Assembly (NCBI RefSeq): GCF_042685105.1
Contig: NZ_JBHUMO010000039.1
Location: 62,001 to 126,000, forward strand
From: Enterococcus_G camelliae
GTDB lineage: Bacteria > Bacillota > Bacilli > Lactobacillales > Enterococcaceae
Direction of reading: 5' to 3'
DNA: 64,000 nucleotides
The first letter of the stretch is position 1. Each line of letters begins with the position of its first letter. The notes under the pieces were generated by a model that saw nothing but the letters and a program-made list of their open reading frames with translations, ran no database searches and was not told where the DNA came from. Below, in pieces: positions 52,450-61,292 of the stretch. The position numbers and the translations under genes were made by a program.

Positions 52450-53415
52450 ATGGTAGGAATTATCTTAGCCAGCCATGGTGAATTTGCCAAAGGAATTTTG
52501 CAGTCGGCAACAATGATTTTTGGCGAACAAAAAGATGTTACAGCGGTTACGTTGATGCCTAGTGAAGGTCCAGATGATGTGAAAGCAAAAATGAAACAAG
52601 CTGTTGCAGCATTTGACAACCAAGATGAAGTCTTATTCTTAGTTGACTTATGGGGTGGCACACCGTTTAACCAAGCCAACAGTCTTTATGAAGAACATAA
52701 AGATAAGTGGGCAATCGTTGCTGGTATGAACTTACCGATGGTTATTGAAGCATTTGCTGCAAGATTAAGTGAAAACGCTGCACAAAAAATTGCTTCACAA
52801 ATACTTTCAGTTGCAAAAGACGGAGTGAAAGTACAACCAGATTCATTGGCACCAGCCGCTTCAAAAACTGCTCAAAACGTTTCAAATGCAGGAGCTCCGG
52901 GAACGTTTAAATACGTGTTAGCACGGATAGATTCTCGATTGCTTCACGGGCAAGTAGCAACTGCGTGGACAAAAGAAACGCAACCAACACGTATTATTGT
53001 CGTTTCGGATGATGTAGCAAAGGATGAATTGCGTAAGAAATTGATTCAACAAGCAGCTCCTCCTGGTGTTAAAGCACACGTTGTACCAGTGGATAAAATG
53101 ATTGAACTTGCAAAAGACAACAAGCATTTTGGTGGTCAAAAAGCCATGTTGTTATTTGAAAACCCAGAAGATACATTACGGGCAGTTAAAGGTGGCGTTC
53201 CTCTTAAGACAATTAATGTTGGATCAATGGCGCACTCCATCGGCAAAGTTCAACCTAATAAAGTTTTAGCGTTTGATCAAAAGGATATTGATACATTTAA
53301 TGAGTTAAAAAAAGCCGGATTAACCTTTGATGTACGGAAAGTTCCTAATGATTCAAAAGGGGACATGGATGAAATTTTGAAAAAAGCGCAAGAAGAATTA
53401 AATAAACAAAAATAG
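52450..53415 (+). CDS. manX: PTS mannose-family IIAB component
   Basis: This 321-residue fusion has an IIA domain (about 1-125) with the active His9 in ILASHGEFAKG and the IIA end motif LVDLWGGTPFNQA, an Ala/Pro/Ser linker (about 128-152) and an IIB domain with His166 in DSRLLHGQVATAW. It takes phosphate from HPr and gives it to sugar bound by IIC-IID. Mannose and glucose are the usual substrates of this group; exact specificity is inferred. It starts 11 bases after the IIB gene behind AGGAGGG. Confidence 0.95.
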   Translation: MVGIILASHGEFAKGILQSATMIFGEQKDVTAVTLMPSEGPDDVKAKMKQAVAAFDNQDEVLFLVDLWGGTPFNQANSLYEEHKDKWAIVAGMNLPMVIEAFAARLSENAAQKIASQILSVAKDGVKVQPDSLAPAASKTAQNVSNAGAPGTFKYVLARIDSRLLHGQVATAWTKETQPTRIIVVSDDVAKDELRKKLIQQAAPPGVKAHVVPVDKMIELAKDNKHFGGQKAMLLFENPEDTLRAVKGGVPLKTINVGSMAHSIGKVQPNKVLAFDQKDIDTFNELKKAGLTFDVRKVPNDSKGDMDEILKKAQEELNKQK

Positions 53416-53447
53416 GGAAATCTGAAAGAAATGGAGGAACAACAATT

Positions 53448-54251
53448 ATGGAATTAAATTTTATTCAGATCATATTAGTCGTTGTTGTAGCATTTCTGGC
53501 TGGAATGGAAGGAATTCTTGATGAATTTCATTTTCATCAACCAGTAATTGCATGTACATTAATTGGACTAGTAACTGGGAACTTACTACCTTGTCTAATT
53601 TTAGGTGGGACGTTACAAATGATCGCTTTAGGATGGTCAAACATTGGTGCAGCCGTTGCCCCAGATGCTGCGTTGGCATCTGTAGCATCTGCAATTATTT
53701 TAGTTTTAGGTGGACAAGGAAAAGCTGGCGTTTCTTCTGCAATTGCCATCGCCGTTCCTTTAGCTGTAGCCGGATTATTATTAACAATCATCTGCCGTAC
53801 AATTACAACAGCATTTGTACATTTTATGGATAGCGCGGCAAATGAAGGCAACATCGGCAAAATTGAGTTTTGGCAAATTGCAGCTATTTGTTTACAAGGT
53901 ATCCGGATTGCTATTCCAGCAGCCTTAATCTTGGCTGTTGGTGAAGGTCCAGTGAAAGCAATGCTTGAAGCAATGCCAGTTTGGCTAACAAGTGGTTTAG
54001 CAATCGGTGGTGGAATGGTTGTTGCCGTTGGTTATGCAATGGTTATCAACATGATGGCAACGCGCGAAGTTTGGCCATTCTTTGCTATTGGTTTCGTATT
54101 AGCTACTGTTTCACAAATTACTTTGATTGGTTTAGGTGCAATTGGTGTATCCCTTGCCCTTATTTACTTGGCTTTATCTAAACAAGGTGGATCAGGTAAT
54201 AATGGTGGAAATACAGGCGATCCTCTAGGCGATATTATTGACAACTATTAA
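53448..54251 (+). CDS. manY: PTS mannose-family IIC permease
   Basis: This 267-residue membrane protein has about seven to nine hydrophobic segments and the family opening IQIILVVVVAFLAGMEGILDEFHFHQP. It also has the GNLLPCLILGGTLQMIALGWSNIGAAVAPD region typical of IIC-Man. It forms the sugar channel with IID. In enterococci, lactococci and listeria this IIC-IID pair is the receptor for class IIa bacteriocins, so variation in its outer loops matters. The C-terminal tail is Gly/Asn-rich. Its stop overlaps an ATG, but the real IID start is 21 bases on. Confidence 0.95.
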   Translation: MELNFIQIILVVVVAFLAGMEGILDEFHFHQPVIACTLIGLVTGNLLPCLILGGTLQMIALGWSNIGAAVAPDAALASVASAIILVLGGQGKAGVSSAIAIAVPLAVAGLLLTIICRTITTAFVHFMDSAANEGNIGKIEFWQIAAICLQGIRIAIPAALILAVGEGPVKAMLEAMPVWLTSGLAIGGGMVVAVGYAMVINMMATREVWPFFAIGFVLATVSQITLIGLGAIGVSLALIYLALSKQGGSGNNGGNTGDPLGDIIDNY

Positions 54252-54271
54252 TGAAGGAGGCGACACAAGTT

Positions 54272-55183
54272 ATGGAAAATAAAATACAATTAACGAAAAA
54301 AGATCGAATCTCTACTTGGTGGCGTTCAACATTCCTTCAAGGCTCATGGAATTATGAACGTATGCAAAATGGTGGTTGGGCTTATACAATGATTCCGGCC
54401 ATTAAACGATTATATCCAAATAAAGAAGACCGAATTGCAGCCTTAAAACGTCATTTGGAATTCTTTAATACTCACCCTTATGTAGCATCACCTATTATTG
54501 GGGTAACTTTAGCGCTGGAAGAAGAACGCGCAAATGGTGCACCAGTTGATGATGTGACAATTCAAGGGGTTAAGGTTGGGATGATGGGACCTTTAGCCGG
54601 TGTTGGTGACCCAGTCTTCTGGTTTACTGTAAAACCTATTTTAGGTGCATTAGCAGCGTCTCTAGCAATGGGTGGTAGTATCATTGGTCCAATCATTTAC
54701 TTTATTGCTTGGAATGCGATTCGGATGGCATTCATGTGGTATACCCAAGAATTTGGTTACAAAGCTGGATCGAAAATAACGGAAGATTTATCAGGTGGCG
54801 TATTACAAGACATTACTAAAGGGGCTTCCATTTTAGGGATGTTTATCCTTGGTTCATTAGTTAACCGCTGGGTATCTATTTCATTTAAACCCGTTGTTTC
54901 TTCTGTTAAACTTGATACAGGTGCTTATATTGATTGGGATAAATTGCCTTCAGGAGCTGCCGGTATCAAAGCAGCATTGGAACAACAAGGTGCAGGCTTA
55001 TCTCTATCAGACACCAAAGTAACAACGTTGCAAAATAACTTGGATAGCTTAATTCCAGGACTAGCAGCATTGCTTCTTACATTGTTATGTATGTGGTTAT
55101 TGAAGAAAAAAGTTTCTCCAATTATCATCATTTTGGGTCTATTCGTTGTAGGTATTGTGGCACATTTAATTGGCTTAATGTAG
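54272..55183 (+). CDS. manZ: PTS mannose-family IID component
   Basis: IID has 303 residues from ATG 54272; the frame opens at 54251, but the Shine-Dalgarno AAGGAGG lies between, so the later start is chosen. Family motifs are FLQGSWNYERMQNGGWAYTMIPAIKRLY (split near 30-60), HLEFFNTHPYVASPIIGVTLALEEERANG and GPLAGVGDPVFW (about 113-124). Several C-terminal helices end the protein. It pairs with IIC in the membrane. A weak terminator and then manO follow. Confidence 0.95.
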   Translation: MENKIQLTKKDRISTWWRSTFLQGSWNYERMQNGGWAYTMIPAIKRLYPNKEDRIAALKRHLEFFNTHPYVASPIIGVTLALEEERANGAPVDDVTIQGVKVGMMGPLAGVGDPVFWFTVKPILGALAASLAMGGSIIGPIIYFIAWNAIRMAFMWYTQEFGYKAGSKITEDLSGGVLQDITKGASILGMFILGSLVNRWVSISFKPVVSSVKLDTGAYIDWDKLPSGAAGIKAALEQQGAGLSLSDTKVTTLQNNLDSLIPGLAALLLTLLCMWLLKKKVSPIIIILGLFVVGIVAHLIGLM

Positions 55184-55197
55184 TCAAATTTGAAAAG

Positions 55198-55230
55198 CAG
55201 GCTCAGATGAATGAATCTGGGTCTGTTTTT
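55198..55230 (+). terminator. Weak terminator between manZ and manO
   Basis: CAGGCTCAGAT (55198-55208) pairs with ATCTGGGTCTG (55215-55225) using G-T pairs, followed by five T. Partial read-through into the DUF956 gene is likely. Confidence 0.6.
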
Positions 55231-55277
55231 ATGGATGAGCTTTTGCTATACTTATAGCATAAAACAGGAGGATAGCG

Positions 55278-55661
55278 ATGGTACAATCACTGAATTCAAA
55301 AGTTGATTTAGTAAAAGATGGAACTTCTTTTACTGGATTAAATGAATATGGGAAAATTATGATTGGCGACAATGCCTTTGAGTTTTATAGTGATCGAGAT
55401 CCCAAAAAGTTTATTCAAATTCCGTGGGAAGAAGTTGACTATATCGTAGCTTCCGTTATGCTCAGAGGGAAATGGATACCACGTTTTGCGCTTAAAACCA
55501 AAAAGAGTGGTACATACACTTTTTCAGCAAAGGATCCTAAAAAAGTCTTACGAGCGATTAGAGAATATGTTGATCCTAGTAAAATGGTTCGGTCGTTAGG
55601 ATTTTTTGAGGTTTTGAAAAATTCATTTGTTTCTATCGGCAGAAAATGGCAAAAAAAGTAA
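55278..55661 (+). CDS. manO: ManO, DUF956 family protein
   Basis: This 127-residue soluble protein has the DUF956 pattern: LNSKVDLVKDGTSFTGLNEYGKIMIGDNAFEFYSDRDPKKFIQIPWEEVDYIVASV across its first half (residues about 5-62), then KSGTYTFSAKDPKK. It is the usual last gene of mannose-PTS (man/mpt) operons in Lactobacillales. Its role is unknown; recent work on Lactobacillales suggests regulation of the PTS, but I cannot show it here. The ATG follows AACAGGAGGAT. A strong terminator follows. Confidence 0.88.
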   Translation: MVQSLNSKVDLVKDGTSFTGLNEYGKIMIGDNAFEFYSDRDPKKFIQIPWEEVDYIVASVMLRGKWIPRFALKTKKSGTYTFSAKDPKKVLRAIREYVDPSKMVRSLGFFEVLKNSFVSIGRKWQKK

Positions 55662-55689
55662 AAAGATTGATGGAAATCAATCTTTTTTT
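55662..55689 (+). terminator. Terminator after manO
   Basis: AGATTGAT (55664-55671) pairs with ATCAATCT (55676-55683) with an A-run before and seven T after. Confidence 0.85.
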
Positions 55690-55717
55690 GTGTCTTTCAA
55701 CTTATTTTCATGAAGTT

Positions 55718-55726
55718 TGATATAAT
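55718..55726 (+). promoter_or_regulatory. Extended -10 promoter of the M24 peptidase gene
   Basis: TGATATAAT is a TG-extended, perfect TATAAT box 35 bases before the start codon; the -35 element is weak. Confidence 0.6.
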
Positions 55727-55760
55727 AAGTTTGATTAGTTGATGAAAGAAGGAAAGAAAA

Positions 55761-56825
55761 ATGATACGAGTAGAAAAATTACGGTCAGCAATGAAAAAGG
55801 AAAAAATTGATGGGTTTTTAGTTACGAGCCCTTATAACTTACGCTATCTAACCAATTTTACAGGTACAACGGGATTGGCAGTCATTACATTAGATAAAGC
55901 GTATTTTGTAACCGATTTTCGGTATACTGAACAAGCTGCTAAGCAAGCACAAGGCTATGAAATTGTGAAAAATGTAGGCCCTATTTTTGATGAAGTCGCA
56001 AAACTGTGCCAAAAAGAGGAAATTCAGTCATTAGGATTTGAAGAAGCATTTATTAGTTTTGCACAGTATGGGCAATTGGAAGACCTACTGGAAGAAACGG
56101 CATTGATTCCAATTTCAGGAATGATTGAGGAATTACGAGAAATAAAAGATGAAAATGAAGTGAAGATTGTTAGAAAGGCTTGCGAAATAGCCGACCGAGG
56201 TATTGAACACATTTGGAATACTATTAAGCCAGGAATGACTGAAATAGAAGTAGCCAATCAATTGGACTTCTATATGCGCTCTTTAGGAGCAACGAGTGTT
56301 TCCTTTGACACCATTGTTGCTAGTGGTCTCCGTTCGGCAATGCCGCATGGTGTGGCAAGTGAAAAAATCATCGAAAAAGGAGAATTAATTACTATTGACT
56401 TTGGTTGTTATTACGATGGTTATGTTTCTGATGAAACAAGAACATTTGCCATTGGTGACCCAGGTCAAAAACTAAAAGACATTTATCAGATTGTGCTTGA
56501 AGCTAATCTAAAAGTTATTGAAGAAGCAAAACCAGGAATGTCTGGAATCGAACTGGATGCAATTGCCCGTGATCACATTGCATCGTTTGGTTATGGAGAA
56601 GCCTTTGGTCATTCTACTGGTCATGGGATTGGGTTAGAAATTCACGAAGGACCTAATGTATCATTCCGTGCCGAAAAAAGATTTGTCCCAGGAAATATTA
56701 TTACCGATGAACCAGGTATCTACTTGCCAGGTATTGGAGGCGTTCGTATCGAAGATGACTTGTTGGTTACAAGTACGGGAAATGAAGTATTAACGAAGGC
56801 AACGAAAGAATTTATGATTCTATAA
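55761..56825 (+). CDS. M24 aminopeptidase P family (Xaa-Pro) peptidase
   Basis: This 354-residue metalloenzyme has a creatinase-like N-terminal domain (about 1-125, YNLRYLTNFTGTTG) and a pita-bread domain with the five metal ligands: DFGCYYDGYVSDET (two Asp, about 212-225), HSTGHGIGLEIHE (His, about 283-295), DEPGIYLPG (Glu) and GGVRIEDDL (Glu). It removes N-terminal residues before proline. It normally stands directly before efp in Firmicutes; here efp is missing and a 184-base gap leads to asp23. Confidence 0.93.
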   Translation: MIRVEKLRSAMKKEKIDGFLVTSPYNLRYLTNFTGTTGLAVITLDKAYFVTDFRYTEQAAKQAQGYEIVKNVGPIFDEVAKLCQKEEIQSLGFEEAFISFAQYGQLEDLLEETALIPISGMIEELREIKDENEVKIVRKACEIADRGIEHIWNTIKPGMTEIEVANQLDFYMRSLGATSVSFDTIVASGLRSAMPHGVASEKIIEKGELITIDFGCYYDGYVSDETRTFAIGDPGQKLKDIYQIVLEANLKVIEEAKPGMSGIELDAIARDHIASFGYGEAFGHSTGHGIGLEIHEGPNVSFRAEKRFVPGNIITDEPGIYLPGIGGVRIEDDLLVTSTGNEVLTKATKEFMIL

Positions 56826-57009
56826 AAAGTAACAGACTGTGTTGGTAGTTTTTATAGCGAAATAAGCTAGAAAATGATACACTAGTACCGAAGTTCTTGC
56901 ACATTCGTTGAGTTTCTTTTGATTGAAGTAGATGGATAATTAGCATTTTGGAACGCATGGAGTCTTTTCATTTGAGTATCGAAAGTGCAAAGAGATGGAG
57001 GAAATCATA
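56826..57009 (+). other. Intergenic stretch where efp is expected but absent
   Basis: Between the M24 peptidase and asp23 there is no frame resembling elongation factor P and no IS trace. A few AT-rich elements and the asp23 Shine-Dalgarno GGAGG are all I see. Confidence 0.6.
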
Positions 57010-57435
57010 ATGGTTGAAGAAAAAAGCTTCGTATTAGATACGAATCATGGATTAGGTGAAATTGTGATTGCACCTGAAGTAATTGAAGTTATTATCGGCA
57101 TCGCCGCTGCGAATGTCGAAGGTGTATATGGCATGAGAGGAACATTTACAAGCAACGTCAATGAATTGTTGGGTAGGAAAGCCCATGGCAAAGGTGTCCA
57201 TCTAACAATTGATGAAGAAGGAATCAAAGTTGACTTGTATTGCTATATGAAATATGGGGTATCTGTTCCAAAAATTGCTATGGATATCCAACAAAGAGTG
57301 AAACAACAAGTTCTGTTTATGACAGATGTCGAATTAATAGAAGTGAATATTCATGTTGTTGCCATTGTACCTGAAAAGGTAGAAGAGTTGGATTTGAAAG
57401 AATTATTTGAAAATGATGAGGATGAAAATGAATAA
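57010..57435 (+). CDS. Asp23/Gls24 family protein (YqhY-like)
   Basis: This 141-residue protein starts at ATG 57010; the ATG at 56995 is followed within its own codons by the Shine-Dalgarno GGAGG and is rejected. The core has GEIVIAPEVIEVIIGIAAANVEGVYGM, then VDLYCYMKYGVSVPKIAMDIQQRVKQQV and EVNIHVVAIVP, the Asp23 family pattern. The C-terminus is very acidic. YqhY is linked to control of fatty-acid synthesis and envelope stress in Bacillus. It overlaps nusB by 8 bases. Confidence 0.92.
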   Translation: MVEEKSFVLDTNHGLGEIVIAPEVIEVIIGIAAANVEGVYGMRGTFTSNVNELLGRKAHGKGVHLTIDEEGIKVDLYCYMKYGVSVPKIAMDIQQRVKQQVLFMTDVELIEVNIHVVAIVPEKVEELDLKELFENDEDENE

Positions 57436-57880
57436 AGAGCTATCCAGACATGAAATTCGAGAAATAGCGATTCAATCGCTGTTCCCTTTAGACTTTAATG
57501 CCGATTTTTCAAAACAAGATGCCATCCAACATGCAATTGAAGTGAATCAACATGAACTATTAGATGAACAAGCAGAAAATTTTGTTCCAGAGTATCTGGA
57601 TTGGCTTGTTTCTGGAGTTTGTGAGCATAAAGGTGAACTTGATAAGGAAATCGAAACGTATTTACGTCCGGGCTGGAAGATTGGTCGCTTGGCTAAAATG
57701 GACGTGACGATATTAAGATTAGCGATTTTTGAAATGCGGTATGCGTCAGATGTCCCTAATAAAGTGGTGTTAAATGAAGCAATTGAGTTAACCAAAACAT
57801 TTAGTGACGACCAATCACGGAAGTTTGTGAATGGTGTTTTATCTTCAATCAACAACAAATTAGAAGCTGATGGCGAGTAA
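57428..57880 (+). CDS. nusB: Transcription antitermination factor NusB
   Basis: This 150-residue RNA-binding protein acts with NusE (S10) in rRNA antitermination. It starts at ATG 57428 (MNKELSRHEIREIAIQSLF), inside the asp23 end; GATGAGGATG serves as Shine-Dalgarno. The all-helical NusB fold ends with DVTILRLAIFEMRYASDVPNKVVLNEAIELTKTFSDDQSRKFVNGVL (split around 94-141), which is strongly conserved. The terminator stem reaches into its last codons. Confidence 0.96.
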   Translation: MNKELSRHEIREIAIQSLFPLDFNADFSKQDAIQHAIEVNQHELLDEQAENFVPEYLDWLVSGVCEHKGELDKEIETYLRPGWKIGRLAKMDVTILRLAIFEMRYASDVPNKVVLNEAIELTKTFSDDQSRKFVNGVLSSINNKLEADGE

Positions 57881-57898
57881 GCCCAGCTTCTTCTTTTT
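57863..57898 (+). terminator. Terminator after nusB
   Basis: GAAGCTG (57863-57869) pairs with CAGCTTC (57884-57890), with GGC/GCC inside, followed by TTCTTTTT. It overlaps the nusB stop. Confidence 0.75.
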
Positions 57899-57965
57899 CG
57901 TGATGGTGGAATTCATGGAAAAGCAGAAAACATCTTGGTCAATGCTACTCACTCAACTTTGACTA

Positions 57966-57974
57966 TGGTAAAAT
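57966..57974 (+). promoter_or_regulatory. Possible extended -10 promoter of the folD operon
   Basis: TGGTAAAAT is a TG-extended -10 box about 30 bases before folD; the -35 region is unclear. Confidence 0.4.
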
Positions 57975-58003
57975 AAGAAAAAATAAAGGGGTGTGGCAGT
58001 TTT

Positions 58004-58855
58004 ATGACAACAATTATTGATGGGAAAAGATTAGCAGATAGATTACAAAATGAATTAAAGGAACAAATAGCGAATGATTCGTTGCGGACGCCACCAGGTT
58101 TAGTCGTTTTGTTAGTCGGAGAGAATGCTGCTAGCCAGACTTACGTGCGTAACAAGGAATTGGCTGCTAAACGAATTGGTATCCATTCAAAAGTTGATCG
58201 TTTACCTGCAGCAATTTCGGAGAAAGCGTTGTTGGAAAGAATCACTCAGTATAACGTTGATCCGGCTTTTCATGGGATTCTTGTGCAATTACCGCTTCCA
58301 AAGCACATTGATGAAGAAAAAATATTGAACGCCATTAGTCCTGAAAAAGATGTGGATGGCTTTCATCCTTTAAACTTAGGAAAACTATTTCTCGGCAAGC
58401 CAGAGATGATTCCTTGCACCCCTTATGGCATTATGAAGATGCTTGATGAATACCATATTCAATTGGAAGGGAAAAAAGTGGTCGTGATTGGGCGGAGCAA
58501 TATTGTCGGTAAACCAATGGCGCAACTAGTCTTAGCACGACATGCGACGGTTACAATTGCCCATTCTCGTACGAAACATTTAGCTGAATTAGCCAAAACG
58601 GCAGACATCTTAGTGGTGGCTATTGGTCGCGGGAAGTTCATTACCAAAGAATACGTGAAACCTGGCGCAGTAGTAATTGATGTGGGGATGAATCGTGATG
58701 AAAATGGCAAATTGGTAGGCGATGTTGACTTCGAGGAAGTTGCACCATTGACTTCTTATATCACTCCAGTTCCAAAAGGAGTTGGACCTATGACAATTAC
58801 TATGCTAATGATTCAGACTTATGAAGCAGCCAAAAGGCAGGAGAATGCAAGGTGA
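58004..58855 (+). CDS. folD: Methylenetetrahydrofolate dehydrogenase/cyclohydrolase
   Basis: FolD interconverts 5,10-methylene-, methenyl- and 10-formyl-tetrahydrofolate with NADP. The 283-residue protein has the conserved YVRNKELAAKRIGI (catalytic Lys in this segment), GILVQLPLPKHI, DVDGFHPLNLGKL and the NADP loop VVIGRSNIVGKPMAQLVLARHATVT (split near 158-180). The end has VGPMTITMLM. The ATG follows AAAGGGGTG. The stop overlaps xseA by 4 bases. Confidence 0.97.
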   Translation: MTTIIDGKRLADRLQNELKEQIANDSLRTPPGLVVLLVGENAASQTYVRNKELAAKRIGIHSKVDRLPAAISEKALLERITQYNVDPAFHGILVQLPLPKHIDEEKILNAISPEKDVDGFHPLNLGKLFLGKPEMIPCTPYGIMKMLDEYHIQLEGKKVVVIGRSNIVGKPMAQLVLARHATVTIAHSRTKHLAELAKTADILVVAIGRGKFITKEYVKPGAVVIDVGMNRDENGKLVGDVDFEEVAPLTSYITPVPKGVGPMTITMLMIQTYEAAKRQENAR

Positions 58856-60192
58856 GTGAACAATATTTAAGCATTACAGCAATTACCGCCTACTTGAAGA
58901 GAAAATTTGAAGCGGACCCTTATTTAGAAAGGGTTTATTTAACAGGAGAAATTTCAAATTTTCGACTGAGACCTAATCATCAATACTTTAGTTTAAAAGA
59001 TGAACATGCAAAAATTTCGGCAGTGATGTTTAAAGGTGCGTTTCAAAAGCTAACTTTTCAACCTGAAGAAGGAATGAAAGTCTTAGTGATTGGCCGCATT
59101 TCATTATTCGAAACAAGTGGCAATTATCAATTATATATCGACCATATGGAACCAGATGGCATTGGAGCACTCTATAAGGCATACGAACAACTGAAAGAAA
59201 AACTAAGTAAGGAAGGTCTCTTTCAACTAGCCAAAAAAGAATTACCCAAATTTCCTAAAAGAATTGCCATTCTCACTTCGCCAAGTGGAGCAGTTATTCG
59301 GGACATCATTACAACTGTTCGACGTCGTTACCCAATCGTACAGCTCGTCCTTTATCCAACAGTGGTCCAAGGAGAAAAGGCGGCTGCAGATATCACTAGG
59401 AATATTCAGCGCGTGGAAGCTGATGGGCATTTTGACACGATGATTATTGGTCGTGGTGGTGGATCAATTGAAGATTTGTGGCCGTTTAATGACGAACAAG
59501 TTGCTAGAGCTATCGCGATGGCAAAAACACCAATTATTTCTTCTGTAGGTCACGAAACAGATACAACCATTGCAGATTTGGTGGCTGATGTGCGTGCAGC
59601 AACGCCAACTGCTGCGGCTGAATTGGCAGTTCCTGTATTAAGTCAAGAATTACTGAAACTAGATGAAATGAAAATGAGACTACAGCAAGCATTTCTTTAC
59701 CAGTTAGAAAAACAAAAACAACGGTATGAGAAAGCAAGCCACTCTTACGTTTTTCGTCAACCAGGGCGTTTGTACGAATCGAAATCGCAACAATTAGATA
59801 TCCTTTCTCAACGCCTAATCCAGCAAATGCAACAAGTGTTTTTTTCAAAACAACAAGTTGCAACAACGTTGATGCAACGACTTTCTTACCAACCCTTAAT
59901 GCGAGTGTACGAACGAGAATTGCAACAGCAAAACTATTTGGATGAACGATTAAAAAAAGCAATGAATCAACTATTTACATTGGCAGATCAAAAATACAAT
60001 CATGCCATTCAATCACTTGATTTAGTCAGTCCGTTGAAGATTATGAATCGAGGTTACAGCTATGTATCAAAGGGAAAAGATATTGTTCAGTCTGTGACAA
60101 GCATCTCTATTAATGAGGAATTGACCATTCATCTTAACGATGGGATTGTCCAAACAAAAGTAGCGGCAATTCATAAGGAGGAAAAACAATGA
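58852..60192 (+). CDS. xseA: Exodeoxyribonuclease VII large subunit
   Basis: This 446-residue nuclease subunit starts at GTG 58852, 4 bases inside folD, with GGCAGGAG upstream. An N-terminal OB-fold (about 1-105) precedes the catalytic domain with AILTSPSGAVIRDIITTVRRRYP and the GRGGGSIEDLWPFNDE and SSVGHETDTTIAD motifs (about 203-245). A long helical segment (about 265-390) then makes the coiled coil that holds XseB. It degrades single-stranded DNA in both directions. xseB follows with 4-base overlap. Confidence 0.97.
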   Translation: MSEQYLSITAITAYLKRKFEADPYLERVYLTGEISNFRLRPNHQYFSLKDEHAKISAVMFKGAFQKLTFQPEEGMKVLVIGRISLFETSGNYQLYIDHMEPDGIGALYKAYEQLKEKLSKEGLFQLAKKELPKFPKRIAILTSPSGAVIRDIITTVRRRYPIVQLVLYPTVVQGEKAAADITRNIQRVEADGHFDTMIIGRGGGSIEDLWPFNDEQVARAIAMAKTPIISSVGHETDTTIADLVADVRAATPTAAAELAVPVLSQELLKLDEMKMRLQQAFLYQLEKQKQRYEKASHSYVFRQPGRLYESKSQQLDILSQRLIQQMQQVFFSKQQVATTLMQRLSYQPLMRVYERELQQQNYLDERLKKAMNQLFTLADQKYNHAIQSLDLVSPLKIMNRGYSYVSKGKDIVQSVTSISINEELTIHLNDGIVQTKVAAIHKEEKQ

Positions 60193-60410
60193 CAGCAACA
60201 TTTGAGGAATCACTTGCGGAATTAGAAAAAATTGTATCACGTTTAGAACAAGGGGATGTGCCATTGGAAGAAGCTCTTGCTGTTTTTCAACAAGGAATGG
60301 TATTGAGCAAACAATGCAAAGAAACATTGGAAAAAGCTGAAAAAACGTTAACCAAGCTGATGACGGATAATGAGGAAGAGCAACCTTTTGAAGAGGATGA
60401 AAAACAATGA
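60189..60410 (+). CDS. xseB: Exodeoxyribonuclease VII small subunit
   Basis: This 73-residue helical-hairpin protein has the family pattern TFEESLAELEKIVSRLEQGDVPLEEALAVFQQGM followed by the second helix (SLAELE and LEQGDVPLEE are diagnostic). The C-terminus is acidic. It assembles in several copies with XseA. It overlaps both xseA and ispA by 4 bases and has the GGAGG Shine-Dalgarno within the xseA end. Confidence 0.96.
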   Translation: MTATFEESLAELEKIVSRLEQGDVPLEEALAVFQQGMVLSKQCKETLEKAEKTLTKLMTDNEEEQPFEEDEKQ

Positions 60411-61279
60411 AATTCAAGCAACAACCTTTTTTAGACGCGGTTGAACGAGCAATGGATACGGCAATTATTGAACAAACCAATGACGAACGTTTGGCAGAAA
60501 GCATGCGTTACTCCATCCATGCTGGGGGCAAGAGAATTCGACCACTTCTTCTTGCAGCAAGTTATTCGTTGTACCAAGAGACGATTGATTCGTCGGTGGT
60601 TCAAGTTGCAGCCGCAATTGAACTGATTCATACGTATTCATTGATTCATGATGACCTACCAGCTATGGATAATGATGACTTACGAAGAGGGAAACCAACG
60701 AATCATAAAGTGTTTGGAGAGGCACTCGCGATTCTAGCTGGGGATGGTCTCCTAACGTTGGCTTTTCAAGTATTAAGCCAAGCACCATTGGATAATGAGA
60801 GAAAGGTTACTTGTCTCAAATTACTTGCTCAAACAGCTGGAACCTTAGGAATGGTCGCTGGACAGGCGGCAGATATTCAAGCAGAAGGAAAACAATTGCC
60901 ATTGGAAGAGTTACAATGGATTCATGCACGTAAAACAGGAGAACTGATTCGTTTTGCTGTTTTGGCTGGGGGAATCATTGGAGGGGCTTCACAAGAAGAG
61001 CAAGCACGACTTGATTTATTTGCGAGAAAGCTAGGCTTAGCATTTCAAATTAGAGATGATTTACTAGACGTCCTTTCAACAACTGAAGAATTGGGGAAAA
61101 CAGCTCACCGAGACAATGATTTGCAAAAAAGTACCTATCCGCAATTGCTTGGGATAGATGAAGCGAAAATCGAACTAGCAAACCAATTGAGAGAAGCGCA
61201 CAATATCCTGCAACTGTTCGCTGAAAATGGCTATCAAACGCAAGCACTAGCAGCAATTATGGATAAGTTTACCTTATAA
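60407..61279 (+). CDS. ispA: Farnesyl diphosphate synthase
   Basis: This 290-residue short-chain prenyl synthase makes farnesyl diphosphate from isopentenyl diphosphate, feeding undecaprenyl and menaquinone synthesis. The first aspartate-rich motif is in HDDLPAMDNDDLRRG (about 83-97), the second is IRDDLLD (about 217-223), and the substrate-binding GGKRIRP is near 43. Length and place in the xse-tlyA cluster are standard. It overlaps xseB by 4 bases; tlyA follows after 13. Confidence 0.96.
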   Translation: MKFKQQPFLDAVERAMDTAIIEQTNDERLAESMRYSIHAGGKRIRPLLLAASYSLYQETIDSSVVQVAAAIELIHTYSLIHDDLPAMDNDDLRRGKPTNHKVFGEALAILAGDGLLTLAFQVLSQAPLDNERKVTCLKLLAQTAGTLGMVAGQAADIQAEGKQLPLEELQWIHARKTGELIRFAVLAGGIIGGASQEEQARLDLFARKLGLAFQIRDDLLDVLSTTEELGKTAHRDNDLQKSTYPQLLGIDEAKIELANQLREAHNILQLFAENGYQTQALAAIMDKFTL

Positions 61280-61292
61280 TAGAAAGAGGAAA

